The notes beneath the pieces are model-generated. The model did not search any database and was not told the DNA's origin. It saw only the letters and a list, made by a program, of their open reading frames with translations. 64,000 nt of DNA from Pedobacter sp. MC2016-24 (GTDB lineage: Bacteria > Bacteroidota > Bacteroidia > Sphingobacteriales > Sphingobacteriaceae), in the NCBI RefSeq assembly GCF_015223055.1, contig NZ_JADFBX010000001.1, positions 124,001 through 188,000 on the forward strand. The letters run 5' to 3'. Each line of letters opens with the position of its first letter. The stretch's first letter is position 1. A program made the position numbers and the translations under genes. This document shows positions 35,741 through 44,022 of this stretch, one piece after another.

Positions 35741-36892
35741 ATGTCCTTTTCTTCCCTAGCCTTATCGCCTGTTTTATTAAAAACATTGCTCAATCAGAAT
35801 TTCACAACACCCACGCCTATCCAGGATGCTGCGATACCAGCAATTTTAAATCATAAGGATGTATTGGGGATTGCCAAAACAGGTTCTGGTAAAACGGCCA
35901 GCTACGTATTGCCGATTTTAACTAAACTGCAACAAGGAAGTGGGCAAAAAAACAGACATGCCAATATATTGGTGTTGTTACCTACAAGAGAACTGGCTGA
36001 ACAGGTAAAAACAGTTTTTCATGCTTTTAGTAAAACACTTCCTGTGCCGGTAAAAACTGTAGCTGTTTATGGTGGTGTTTCTATCAACCCTCAAATGATG
36101 GCTTTACAAGGTGTAAATATTCTTGTGGCTACGCCGGGCAGATTGTTGGAGTTGATTGATTCCAATGCTGTATCCTTAGCAAGTATAGAAACCCTGGTTT
36201 TAGACGAAGCAGATAAATTACTCAATTTGGGCTTTAAAGATGAATTAAACCGGATCATATCATTATTACCTGAAAAGCGGCAGAACATTTTGTTTTCTGC
36301 CACATTGAATCCCGATATTGAAAATATTCATCAGATTTTACTGCAGGAACCGGTAGTGATTAAAATAGAATCTACAGCAGACAGCGTGGATTTGATTAGC
36401 CAGATTGCCTACATTGTATCTGAAGAAAAGAAAGGTCCTTTTTTACGCCATTTGATCAACCACCTTGAAATGAAACAAGTTTTAATATTTGCTTCTTCTG
36501 TTCATGTTGCCGATGCTATTGTAAATAAGCTCCGTAAAAACAACTTTGATGCGCGGGCGATCCACAGCAAGAAAAGTCAGGGTGCCAGAACAGAGGCCTT
36601 ACAGCTTTTCAGGGCAGGTAAACTCAGGATTCTTGTAGCAACTGATTTAATGGCACGGGGAATAGATATCAGCGATCTTCCTTTCGTAATCAATTACGAG
36701 TTGCCCCGTTCACCTAAAGACTATGTCCATCGGATCGGCAGAACCGGTCGCGCGGATCAATTTGGCCAGGCCATATCCTTGGTTAGTCAAAATGAATTGC
36801 ATCACTTTGAAGTCATTCAGAAAAAAATGGGTAAACAAGTAAACCTGGTCGATGGTGAAAATCCTGAGTTCAACTTTGGGTTTCGCGTATAG
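35741..36892 (+). CDS. DEAD-box RNA helicase (RhlE-like)
   Basis: 383 residues, a minimal two-RecA-domain helicase. Motifs in order: Q (FTTPTPIQ), I (AKTGSGKT), Ia (PTRELAEQ), Ib (TPGRL), II (DEAD), III (SAT), IV (VLIFASS), V (ATDLMARGIDI), VI (HRIGRTGR). It lacks the basic C-terminal tail common in cold-shock helicases. Such helicases remodel RNA in ribosome assembly and decay. ATG 35741 is preferred over the TTG three codons earlier. A Cys-rich small gene follows 138 bp downstream. Confidence 0.93.
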   Translation: MSFSSLALSPVLLKTLLNQNFTTPTPIQDAAIPAILNHKDVLGIAKTGSGKTASYVLPILTKLQQGSGQKNRHANILVLLPTRELAEQVKTVFHAFSKTLPVPVKTVAVYGGVSINPQMMALQGVNILVATPGRLLELIDSNAVSLASIETLVLDEADKLLNLGFKDELNRIISLLPEKRQNILFSATLNPDIENIHQILLQEPVVIKIESTADSVDLISQIAYIVSEEKKGPFLRHLINHLEMKQVLIFASSVHVADAIVNKLRKNNFDARAIHSKKSQGARTEALQLFRAGKLRILVATDLMARGIDISDLPFVINYELPRSPKDYVHRIGRTGRADQFGQAISLVSQNELHHFEVIQKKMGKQVNLVDGENPEFNFGFRV

Positions 36893-37030
36893 TTAAGTGT
36901 CAAAGTCCTAAATTCCGATTTCAGCTTACAATTTTGCCTTTCTGACTACAGTTCATTTCGACAGACATTTCCTTTTCAGACCTTTATGTCAATCAATTCC
37001 AACAAATTATTATTTGAAAGGAGCCCTAAA

Positions 37031-37222
37031 ATGAAACGATATAAAGAAACAAACTGGGAAATCGATATGTTTTTTGACCGCTATCCTGAAGGTTGTCCCA
37101 CTTACTGTGATTGTAACCATCCTGCCGAAGATTGCGGCTGCTATGATTGTCAAAAAAGACATGCTTATGCGATGTATTTCAGTTCAATGCTTAAAAAAGT
37201 AGCTTACTACAGACTTAACTAG
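37031..37222 (+). CDS. Cys-rich small protein, probable metal binder
   Basis: 63 residues. Cys22, Cys26, Cys28, Cys35, Cys37, Cys40 and His44 form C-x3-C-x-C-x6-C-x-C-x2-C-x3-H, a compact pattern able to bind zinc or another metal. The start is set by AAAGGAG at 37017-37023, seven bases before the ATG, a canonical Shine-Dalgarno sequence that is unusual among the genes here. A longer frame begins at 36986. Function unknown; it may be co-regulated with the upstream helicase gene. A terminator follows. Confidence 0.6.
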   Translation: MKRYKETNWEIDMFFDRYPEGCPTYCDCNHPAEDCGCYDCQKRHAYAMYFSSMLKKVAYYRLN

Positions 37223-37242
37223 CCGGCATGGTGTCAAAAAGA

Positions 37243-37276
37243 AAACGGGAATCAATCCTAAGAATGACTCCCGTTT
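37243..37276. terminator. Terminator hairpin
   Basis: AAACGGGA (37243-37250) and TCCCGTTT (37269-37276), with additional partial pairing inside the 18-base loop (TCA/TGA). It lies just after the stop of the Cys-rich gene. Confidence 0.65.
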
Positions 37277-37367
37277 AAATTAACGCTCTCGATACAAAAG
37301 TAGGACTTAAAATCGAAAATGCAAATTTTTAGATATTAAAACATCTAACCTGCTGGTATTTATGTGT

Positions 37368-37913
37368 TTAAATTTTAATTTTTCCTTCAATGGAATCATC
37401 CAAAGTTTGACCGATCGCGGCGCCAATTAACATTTTTACTCCAGCTACAACATTGCCATGTTTGTTGTCCCAATAATAACCATCCTCTGGCGTAATTTTC
37501 ATTAAAGCGATTCGCGGATCATGCTCCCCTTCTGTAAACCAGACCTTAAGAAAAGGACTCCAAAGTGCTTTGATCTTTTCCTGATCGTCCACAATCACTG
37601 CATTTGCTTTGAGGTAGAGAAAATCCGAATGCTTTGACCCCTGAAAATAGAGCTTTACCTTTGACTCTGCCGATACCTCTTTGTAGGTGTGACTGTCATT
37701 GGCTAAAAGCATCCACAGATTGCCTTGGTCATCGACCTCCTGAACGCTCATTGGCCTTACACCATTAGACGGACCGGTTTCTGCTTTTGTACTAAAGAAA
37801 CAAGTATCAGTTTGTTTAATCAGTTCCTTAATCTTTACTAAAGCTTCTTCCTGAGATAAATCAGCTTTGTTTTCTTCCGATTGATTTTTATTGATGCTAT
37901 CCATAAGTTTCAT
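37368..37913 (-). CDS. General stress protein 26-like pyridoxamine 5'-phosphate oxidase-fold protein
   Basis: 181 residues of the split-barrel flavin-binding superfamily (Pyridox_oxidase_2): TCFFSTKAETGPSNGVRPMSVQEVDDQGNLWML, KVKLYFQG, then ITPEDGYYWDNKHG. The family includes general stress proteins binding FMN, FAD or F420. Substrate unknown. Met1 is given as start; Met4 at 37904 is equally possible. Divergent from the SDR remnant and thioesterase. Confidence 0.8.
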   Translation of the reverse strand: MKLMDSINKNQSEENKADLSQEEALVKIKELIKQTDTCFFSTKAETGPSNGVRPMSVQEVDDQGNLWMLLANDSHTYKEVSAESKVKLYFQGSKHSDFLYLKANAVIVDDQEKIKALWSPFLKVWFTEGEHDPRIALMKITPEDGYYWDNKHGNVVAGVKMLIGAAIGQTLDDSIEGKIKI

Positions 37914-38002
37914 TTTTTTCTAACAACATCTGTTTACAGGTTTTGTTTTTTTGATGAGGTAAGCTTTCATTAACAGTACTGTAATCACCTGTCGCTGATT
38001 AA

Positions 38003-38125
38003 TTTTTGCAACCATTGGAAGATGATGTTTATGAAATTTGCGTAGGAAATACACAGGCTATTTTTGACCTTTACCTGAAATCTCCGGAACAAGCTTTAGC
38101 GGTTATGAATCCGACAGGTAAATAA
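38003..38125 (+). pseudogene. C-terminal remnant of a short-chain dehydrogenase-like gene
   Basis: Between the stress-protein gene and the thioesterase, 40 codons read as sensible protein (LQPLEDDVYEICVGNTQAIF then LYLKSPEQALAVMN) and end in TAA. No start codon opens the frame; two in-frame stops lie just upstream (37982 and 38000). The sequence resembles the C-terminal tail of DltE-type SDR oxidoreductases, which end in similar motifs (KxxMN). I infer a decayed gene, its N-terminal part deleted. Confidence 0.5.
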
Positions 38126-38158
38126 TTAAACATACATTAACCACATCAAAGAATACAA

Positions 38159-38599
38159 ATGGAAACATTGGAAAGACTTGCTTTATTGCAAAAATTTATA
38201 GGAAAAGAGTTTAGTGTATCTCCCTCTCCTTTTATGCGTTGGCTAAAGCCAGTTGTAGTAATTGCTGAGGCTGGACACCTGGAGTTTAGTTACCTAATAA
38301 GAAATGAGATGACCAATCCCCTGGGTATTCTACACGGTGGGATTACTGCTGCCATAATCGATGACCTTATTGGTGCGACACTTTTTACTTTATCAGAACG
38401 CGAATCTTATGTAACACTAAACAATGTCATTGATTATTTCGCGTCAGCGAAAGAAGGAGAACACATTATCGCAGAAACTCAGATCATAAAAAAAGGAAGT
38501 CAGATTGTAAATATGCAATGCGAGGTTTGGAATGAAAGAAAAACAAAATTGATTGCAAAGGGATATTCGAATATGTTTAAGACAGCGGACAAAAAATAA
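38159..38599 (+). CDS. PaaI-type hotdog thioesterase
   Basis: 146 residues. Core motif NPLGILHGGITAAIIDDLIGATLF with HGG at 59-61 and Asp68/69, then YVTLNNVIDYFASAKEGEHIIAETQI. This is the acyl-CoA thioesterase hotdog family of the PaaI/YbdB type. The natural acyl-CoA substrate cannot be read from sequence. It follows the SDR remnant by 33 bp and could once have formed an operon with it. Confidence 0.85.
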   Translation: METLERLALLQKFIGKEFSVSPSPFMRWLKPVVVIAEAGHLEFSYLIRNEMTNPLGILHGGITAAIIDDLIGATLFTLSERESYVTLNNVIDYFASAKEGEHIIAETQIIKKGSQIVNMQCEVWNERKTKLIAKGYSNMFKTADKK

Positions 38600-38803
38600 A
38601 CCTGTACTGATAGATTAGGTTGGTTTACTTTAACTGATGATTTGCAGATTTTTACAATTTTAGTTTTTAAATAATTACGAAAATGGCAATTGCATCCATG
38701 TTGCATTATAATCGTCACCTTGACTGCGACTGATCAATTGGTTTATTCTATCAGGATTTGTAAACTTTTTTAACTATCTTATGTTGTTATTATAAAAGTG
38801 GTT

Positions 38804-39451
38804 ATGAAACGACTAAAATTATTGCCCATCCTACTCATGAGTGCGATGGTTTGGTCTTGTAGTCCATCAACAAGGATTACAGGATCATGGGTTGACCCAT
38901 CATCCAAAGGAAAAATGTTGAATGGGAAGACTATATTTGTTGCCTCTTTGACCAGCAATATAAAGGTCAGAACCAATCTGGAAAACAATCTGGAGCAACA
39001 ACCTGCTTTTGGTAATGTTAAAGTGGTTAAAAGCATTGACTTCTTTAGTCCTGATTTTTATAAGAAAATACCACCTGAACAGCAGTTAATTTCACAGATT
39101 AAACAATCAGGAGCTGACCTGATCCTGACTGTATCCCTGATTAATAAGGAAAGTGAAACCAGATATGTTCCTGGAGGCCCGGGTTATGCGCCATATCCTT
39201 ATTACAGATGGTACGGCGGCTTCTATAGTTACTATAACTACTGGCGCCCGATGTTCTATGAACCAGGTTATTATGTGACAGATAAGATTTATTTCATGGA
39301 AACTAATCTTTATGAGATAGCGACAAATAAATTGGTTTGGTCTGCACAATCTCAAACAGTCAATCCCGGTTCTATCGATAATTTTGTGACGACTTATCCA
39401 AAGGTTCTGGCTGATCAATTGGTTAAGGACGGATTGTTACCAGCAAAATAA
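38804..39451 (+). CDS. DUF4136 lipoprotein
   Basis: 215 residues. The lipobox MVWSC follows a hydrophobic leader, so the protein is an envelope lipoprotein. The DUF4136 domain is visible in ITGSWVDPSSKGKMLNGKTIFV and the C-terminal WSAQSQTVNPGSIDNFVTTYPKVLADQL. A Tyr/Pro/Gly-rich stretch (about 123-155, YAPYPYYRWYGGFYSYYNYW) is a striking low-complexity insert, probably disordered or sticky. ATG 38804 used; the GTG at 38798 ignored. A terminator follows. Confidence 0.8.
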   Translation: MKRLKLLPILLMSAMVWSCSPSTRITGSWVDPSSKGKMLNGKTIFVASLTSNIKVRTNLENNLEQQPAFGNVKVVKSIDFFSPDFYKKIPPEQQLISQIKQSGADLILTVSLINKESETRYVPGGPGYAPYPYYRWYGGFYSYYNYWRPMFYEPGYYVTDKIYFMETNLYEIATNKLVWSAQSQTVNPGSIDNFVTTYPKVLADQLVKDGLLPAK

Positions 39452-39477
39452 AGCGATTTTTTCATTCATATTACAGC

Positions 39478-39507
39478 AAAAAACTCCTGGTAATCGCCGG
39501 GAGTTTT
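39478..39507. terminator. Bidirectional terminator
   Basis: AAAAAACTCCTGG (39478-39490), loop TAATCG, then CCGGGAGTTTTTT up to about 39509. One G-T pair in the stem. It separates the plus-strand lipoprotein gene from the convergent gene at 39512. Confidence 0.85.
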
Positions 39508-39511
39508 TTGT

Positions 39512-39988
39512 TTAACTTAAACTGGTATACCCTTCACTCTTGTATTTCTGTAGCACCTGAGGATCGAGCATGTTGTAATTCAGTAAAGAATTGTTGCTTT
39601 TTTCCTGGTCGTGAAGCAGGTTGTGCAGATAATGATGGATATAGATGCACCATAATTTATCCGGGCTTACTACAGCAAAGCCGGCAAAACCGTCCTCAAA
39701 TTCTAAAAACTCATATTCCCAGTTATAGGTATCAACGATAGCTTTGGCATACAACTCCCCTGTTCCATAAGCTAAATTTACCTTATCAAAATCCTGAGCA
39801 GCAACACTAAGTTCATTTTCCCTATACATATCTATAAATCTCCTAACCGATTTGGCCAACTCTTTAGCGTCTCCGGTATCAGTTGGAAGGTTATTTTCTC
39901 TAAACAACGTCAAGCATTTTGAACTCATTTGCTCTAATTCTTTAATTTCTTCCGCGTTGGGCTTTCTGCTTAATTTAATTACCCTCAT
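39512..39988 (-). CDS. DUF3806-like hypothetical protein
   Basis: 158 residues, soluble. After a helical N-terminal third (EEIKELEQMSSKCLTLFRENN), it carries a block with AYGTGELYAKAIVDTYNWEYEFLEFEDGFAGFAVVSPDKLWCIYIHHYLHNLL, resembling DUF3806 proteins (Trp and Pro-rich core with a VVSP turn). Function unknown. It is monocistronic, facing the lipoprotein gene, with an AraC gene starting 113 bp beyond its own start in the opposite direction. Confidence 0.5.
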   Translation of the reverse strand: MRVIKLSRKPNAEEIKELEQMSSKCLTLFRENNLPTDTGDAKELAKSVRRFIDMYRENELSVAAQDFDKVNLAYGTGELYAKAIVDTYNWEYEFLEFEDGFAGFAVVSPDKLWCIYIHHYLHNLLHDQEKSNNSLLNYNMLDPQVLQKYKSEGYTSLS

Positions 39989-40100
39989 AGTATCTAAAAT
40001 AACTATTTAAAATTCCTTTGTTTTTAGAAACGATCTGAACCTTTCAATTGTTTATATTTTCTGTTTTTTTTCCGATCAAATTAATGTCTATTTTGTGTAG

Positions 40101-40898
40101 ATGAAATTTACCAGGATCGAAGCCCATCCCAAACTGGATCAGTTTATTGAATGTTATTGGATGATGCAGTGCGATGATCCCAGCCCGGGGATTGAAAAAA
40201 TCATTCCAGACGGATTTACTGAATTGATCTTCAACTATGGAGATTTGTATCGGGCAAAAACAAAAGATCTATGGTATTTACAAACGCCTAACTTACTGGC
40301 AGGGCAAATCAAAACTTATTTTTATTTGGAAAACACTGGAAAAACCGGATCGGTTGCTGTTAAATTCAAGCCCGCGGCATTGACACAATTCTTCGGGTTG
40401 AATATGAGTCATTATGTTGATCAGATTACAGATCTGAATGCTTTTGACAATGAGCAGCTTGTTAACCTACAAAATAAAATCCTTCCTTATCAAGGTGACC
40501 AAGAATCCAGTCGGATTTTAGATGACTACTTCATCAGTCTGCTTCCCCAAGCTGCTACAAATCCCTTGCAAAATGTGTTGGATTTAATTTTTAGCAAAAA
40601 TGGGGCGATCTCTGTTCATGAAATGACTGTTGCAGGTGACCTCAGTGAAAGACAACTTGAACGTTTGTTTAAAAAATACGTTGGACTTTCGCCGAAATAC
40701 TACGCGAGAATTATCCGCTTTAATTACATTTTTCAATTGATAAAATCAGAAAATAGCAGCTGGGCTGATGTTGTCTATCAGTCTGGATATTATGACCAAT
40801 CCCATTTCATCAGGGATTTTAAGGCATTTACAGGTGAAGATCCTTCATCCTATTATTTTAAAGCTTCAAACATGGCCAACTTTTTTTTAAACAAGTAG
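40101..40898 (+). CDS. AraC family transcriptional regulator
   Basis: 265 residues. N-terminal cupin-like sensor (DUF6597 type: EAHPKLDQFIECYWMMQ, IIPDGFTELIFNYGD, VKFKPAALTQFFGL) and C-terminal AraC helix-turn-helix (VAGDLSERQLERLFKKYVGLSPKYYARIIRFNYIFQ, YYDQSHFIRDFKAFTGEDPSSYYF). The small exported gene follows 5 bp downstream by frame or 71 bp to its preferred start and is the likely target. Effector unknown. Confidence 0.85.
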   Translation: MKFTRIEAHPKLDQFIECYWMMQCDDPSPGIEKIIPDGFTELIFNYGDLYRAKTKDLWYLQTPNLLAGQIKTYFYLENTGKTGSVAVKFKPAALTQFFGLNMSHYVDQITDLNAFDNEQLVNLQNKILPYQGDQESSRILDDYFISLLPQAATNPLQNVLDLIFSKNGAISVHEMTVAGDLSERQLERLFKKYVGLSPKYYARIIRFNYIFQLIKSENSSWADVVYQSGYYDQSHFIRDFKAFTGEDPSSYYFKASNMANFFLNK

Positions 40899-40969
40899 GC
40901 AAAATGAATCTGCGGTCGGTTTTGTACAATACAAAAGAATTGATGAGACTTACATTTGAGATAAAAAAC

Positions 40970-41434
40970 ATGAAACGATCAAAAATTCTATTTCTAGGTG
41001 TCCTGCTGCTATTCACAGCCATGGCACATGCACAGGAAACCGCAGAACAAAAATTTAAAAAGCTGGAATGGCTTACCGGAAAATGGGTGAGAACAAATTG
41101 TAAGCCCGGGCAATCCGGTTATGAAACCTGGGAGAAGGTTAGCGATAGAAAGCTTGTTGGCAAAGGTGTAACCATGCAAGGTAAGAAAGTAAACTTTGTT
41201 GAAGACCTACAGTTTATCATTAAAGACAATGCGCTTTTTTATGTCGTAAAAGTAAGCGGAGCGACTAAACCAACACATTTCAAACTAACTGCACTAACCG
41301 ATGATAGTTTTAGCTGTGAAAATCCGGAACATGACTTTCCTAAAAAAATAAGTTATAAAAAAGATGGAAACAAGATTAAGGCAGTGATTTCGGGTGATGG
41401 AAATCATGAAGATTACTTATTTACCAGGCGATAA
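40970..41434 (+). CDS. DUF6265-like exported protein
   Basis: 154 residues with a signal peptide ending MAHAQ. The body (FKKLEWLTGKWVRTNCKPGQSGYETWEKVSDRKLVGKGVTM..., then FSCENPEHDFPKKISYKKDG) has the lipocalin-like pattern of DUF6265. Role unknown, ligand binding in the envelope is likely by fold. Start set to ATG 40970 because the signal peptide begins there; the frame opens at 40904. It appears co-transcribed with the AraC gene. Confidence 0.7.
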   Translation: MKRSKILFLGVLLLFTAMAHAQETAEQKFKKLEWLTGKWVRTNCKPGQSGYETWEKVSDRKLVGKGVTMQGKKVNFVEDLQFIIKDNALFYVVKVSGATKPTHFKLTALTDDSFSCENPEHDFPKKISYKKDGNKIKAVISGDGNHEDYLFTRR

Positions 41435-41541
41435 AAGATTGTCGCAATTACCCCCTAAAAATGGCGGATCATCAGTACATACTATGTCTATTGTTCTGTA
41501 AATTAGCTTAACATAAATCATTTACATTAAAGCTGACCATC

Positions 41542-42384
41542 ATGAATAAATCCATTTATCCCTGCTTGACACTCAAAGGGAAAGCTGCTGAAGCTTCCGA
41601 TTTTTACATCCAGACATTTGGCGAGGGAAAGGTTGTACAGACCTCAGCCTTTGTAGTTCAAATTGAATTGAGCGGTCAGAAATTGATGTTGTTGAACGAT
41701 GGCCCTACTGCAGCACCGAATGCCACCATATCATTTATGGTTATTTGTGAAACGGAAGCCGAAACAGAAAAATACTGGTCTGAACTGATCAAAGAAGGTA
41801 AAGCCTTTATGGCGCTGGATACCTACCCCTGGAGTTCAAAGTATGGTTGGGTTGAAGATAAATACGGTGTCTCCTGGCAGTTGTATACCGGAAGTAAGAT
41901 CGATACCCCTCAAAAATTTTGTCCCACTTTAATGTTTACCGGTACAAATGCAGGGAAAGCTGAAGCCGCACTTCGCCATTATACCGCTTTATTTCCTGAA
42001 TCAAACATTCAGGGTGTAATGAAATATAATGAAGGCGAAGGTGATTCTACCGACTTTGTAAAGCACGCCCAGTTTAGTATCCATAACTTTGTCATGATGG
42101 CCATGGACAGTTCTGCAGAACATCGCGCTAGTTTTAACGATTCAATCTCATTTGTAGTGGAATGTAAGAGTCAACAGGAGATAGATCAGTATTGGGATGA
42201 TCTGACTGGAAATGGTGGTAAAGAAGTTGCTTGTGGTTGGCTCACAGATCAATATGGCATCAGTTGGCAAATTATACCCGCCTTACTGGGTAAGCTCATG
42301 AGTGATCCGATAAGAGGACAACGTGTCATGACGGCATTAATGAAAATGAAGAAATTGATTATTGCTGACCTTGAAAATGCTTAA
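41542..42384 (+). CDS. Two-domain VOC family protein (PhnB-like)
   Basis: 280 residues made of two tandem PhnB/glyoxalase-fold halves: residues 1-125 (YPCLTLKGKAAEASDFYIQTFGEG ... WVEDKYGVSWQLYTG) and 128-255 (FCPTLMFTGTNAGKAEAALRHYTALFPES ... WLTDQYGISWQIIP), each ending in the W-x-x-DxYGxSWQ signature. Members resemble 3-demethylubiquinone methyltransferase-like domains and are uncharacterised. It ends in a short hairpin. Duplication within the gene is evident. Confidence 0.85.
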   Translation: MNKSIYPCLTLKGKAAEASDFYIQTFGEGKVVQTSAFVVQIELSGQKLMLLNDGPTAAPNATISFMVICETEAETEKYWSELIKEGKAFMALDTYPWSSKYGWVEDKYGVSWQLYTGSKIDTPQKFCPTLMFTGTNAGKAEAALRHYTALFPESNIQGVMKYNEGEGDSTDFVKHAQFSIHNFVMMAMDSSAEHRASFNDSISFVVECKSQQEIDQYWDDLTGNGGKEVACGWLTDQYGISWQIIPALLGKLMSDPIRGQRVMTALMKMKKLIIADLENA

Positions 42385-42403
42385 CCTGGGCAATGCCCAG
42401 GTT
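42383..42403. terminator. Hairpin overlapping the stop codon
   Basis: AACCTGGG (42383-42390), loop CAATG, CCCAGGTT (42396-42403), eight pairs, beginning within the TAA stop of the VOC gene. No clear T tract, so terminator activity is plausible but not certain. Confidence 0.45.
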
Positions 42404-42421
42404 ATATCTATATTCAACGAC

Positions 42422-42574
42422 CTATAACAATCTTAAAAGATAATTTGGTCGTTGATACTTACCGCTTTGCGATGAGTTGTTTTGTTTGGTGGCTACCGGA
42501 TTTACTGATGGCCTGTTTTCATTTTTTGTAGCTGGCCGCTCCAGCTTTGTTGATGTCATTTCCTGTGTTTTCAT
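42422..42574 (-). CDS. Possible 50-residue polar small protein
   Basis: A complete small frame from ATG (42572-42574) to TAG (42422-42424): begins MKTQEMTSTKLERPATKNEN, is rich in Asn, Gln, Lys and Ser, and ends YLLRLL. It looks disordered. It lies in a 256-bp gap, 66 bp downstream of the small membrane-protein gene on the same strand. Composition resembles small genus-specific proteins; it is unproven. Confidence 0.3.
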   Translation of the reverse strand: MKTQEMTSTKLERPATKNENRPSVNPVATKQNNSSQSGKYQRPNYLLRLL

Positions 42575-42640
42575 AAGATAGTTTAATGCTTAAATAACAC
42601 GGAACAGAATCAATTGTTCATAGAAATTGTCATAATTTCA

Positions 42641-42880
42641 TCAGTTATTTACCTGATCGGAAGAAACCTCGCTTTTTTCATCACGATTTACATGATTTGC
42701 AAGCTTAAAACCAGTCCCCTCGCTCTTATCCTCTAAAAAAACAAGAATAATGAGTGAAACAATGGGCAGAAGAAAAGATATGAAAAACCAAAACCAGAAT
42801 TTTCGTCCCTGACTTACCGCGAATATTCCAGCAATGGTTTGAGGTAATACCAGTCCAAGTAACAAAAGGAGCTCTGCCAT
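42641..42880 (-). CDS. Small two-helix membrane protein
   Basis: 79 residues with two hydrophobic segments (AELLLLLGLVLPQTIAGIFAV and FWFWFFISFLLPIVSLIILVFL) joined by SQGRK, and a charged cytosolic-type tail. The pattern resembles small phospholipase-D-nuclease-N-like or PLDNc-like membrane proteins, but no motif confirms it. Function unknown. Confidence 0.5.
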   Translation of the reverse strand: MAELLLLLGLVLPQTIAGIFAVSQGRKFWFWFFISFLLPIVSLIILVFLEDKSEGTGFKLANHVNRDEKSEVSSDQVNN

Positions 42881-42987
42881 AAATAGGTTCTGAGAAATTA
42901 GAAAACAGACGAAGCAAATATAAAGCTAAAATGTTTAAAAGCTAAATATCGGATATTGTTCTAATTACTGGTATATTCGCAACAATT

Positions 42988-43308
42988 ATGGGTTACGCAA
43001 AAGAAAGAGGAAAGCTTGAAAAGCTCCTGACAAAAACTACTGGGATTGGTACATTTGACGAACAGAATTTAAAGGTTCTGAATGATATCCATGAACAATA
43101 TTCTCACACGGTAAGAATCTTAAAAAATAAAGAGCCTGAGACATTTTTGGAGCTTTACACCAATGAACTGCAACAGGTTAAGGCCGGAAAAGTAGCCTTA
43201 AGAGATAGCGAATCGGATGAAGCACGCGGAGAGAACTTCGACGCTTACAAAAACATCGTCAGCGCCGCTTTGGAAGCTACGATAGAAGCAATCAAAAAAA
43301 CAGTATAA
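42988..43308 (+). CDS. Small helical hypothetical protein
   Basis: 106 residues, entirely helical and highly charged (LNDIHEQYSHTVRILKNKEPETFLELYTNELQQVKAGKV). No signal peptide or membrane helix. Not recognised. It precedes the exported repeat protein by 69 bp; a hairpin (43340-43366) between them could end its transcript. Confidence 0.5.
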   Translation: MGYAKERGKLEKLLTKTTGIGTFDEQNLKVLNDIHEQYSHTVRILKNKEPETFLELYTNELQQVKAGKVALRDSESDEARGENFDAYKNIVSAALEATIEAIKKTV

Positions 43309-43339
43309 GTGCAAACTATTGTAAATAATATCTACATTA

Positions 43340-43366
43340 GTTGAGCAGCTTTAGGAACTGCTTAAC
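43340..43366. promoter_or_regulatory. Hairpin just upstream of the repeat-protein start
   Basis: GTTGAGCAG (43340-43348) pairs with CTGCTTAAC (43358-43366) with one G-T pair and a nine-base loop. It ends 11 bp before the ATG at 43378. It could be a weak terminator of the gene at 42988 or a 5' untranslated structure of the next gene. Confidence 0.3.
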
Positions 43367-43377
43367 ATCACACACAA

Positions 43378-44022
43378 ATGAGATTCAAAAAGTTATTTAC
43401 ATGTAGCTTAATGCTGGGCATAAGCTATGCAAGCGAGGCACAGGACATTATCAGTGCAAATTTTAAACTCGCAGACTATGCTAAAGGTATAGCATACGTT
43501 GATCTTTACCTGGACAAATTTAGGGTAACTCTGGATCAGAATGGAAATGTCAGTTCAATTGAACCGGAGCGACAAGATCGTTCTGACAACTGGGATGATT
43601 ATGAAGATAACCCTAACACCAGAGCACAGCGAATTGGAAATTTACGTGTCGTTTATTATGATAGTTTCGACAGCTCCAAAAGTGGAAAAATAAAGTCTGT
43701 AGATGGCATACCCTTTGATTATTATGGTGATTTTGACATCCATGATCCTAAAGGCCGTTTGAAATCAATTGGTAAAATCAGCATCAAATACAATAATGCT
43801 TTTAATATCCATGATATTGAAGGCAGTTTAAAGTCGGTAGGAAATATCAATGTCGCTTATAACAATGCATTTAACATCCATGACCGGGCAGGAACTGTTA
43901 AAAAAGTAGGTGCTGTAAACATTACCTATTACAATGATTTTGACGATGAAAAATTACGTGGAAAGATCAAATCCATCAAAGGAAATACGAGAAGCGTTCA
44001 CGTAACCCGGATTTCTGATTAA
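43378..44022 (+). CDS. Exported protein with five tandem 23-residue repeats
   Basis: 214 residues with a signal peptide ending ASEAQ. Residues 86-199 consist of five tandem units (86-107, 108-130, 131-153, 154-176, 177-199); the last four are exactly 23 residues and the first 22. Consensus: (I/V)G-x-I-x-(I/F)-x-Y-x-N-x-F-(N/D)-I-H-D-x-x-G-x-(L/I)-K-S. The regular alternation of hydrophobic residues suggests stacked beta turns, such as a small beta-solenoid. No family name comes to mind. Its stop overlaps the stop of the convergent dehydrogenase gene by a few bases. Confidence 0.7.
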   Translation: MRFKKLFTCSLMLGISYASEAQDIISANFKLADYAKGIAYVDLYLDKFRVTLDQNGNVSSIEPERQDRSDNWDDYEDNPNTRAQRIGNLRVVYYDSFDSSKSGKIKSVDGIPFDYYGDFDIHDPKGRLKSIGKISIKYNNAFNIHDIEGSLKSVGNINVAYNNAFNIHDRAGTVKKVGAVNITYYNDFDDEKLRGKIKSIKGNTRSVHVTRISD

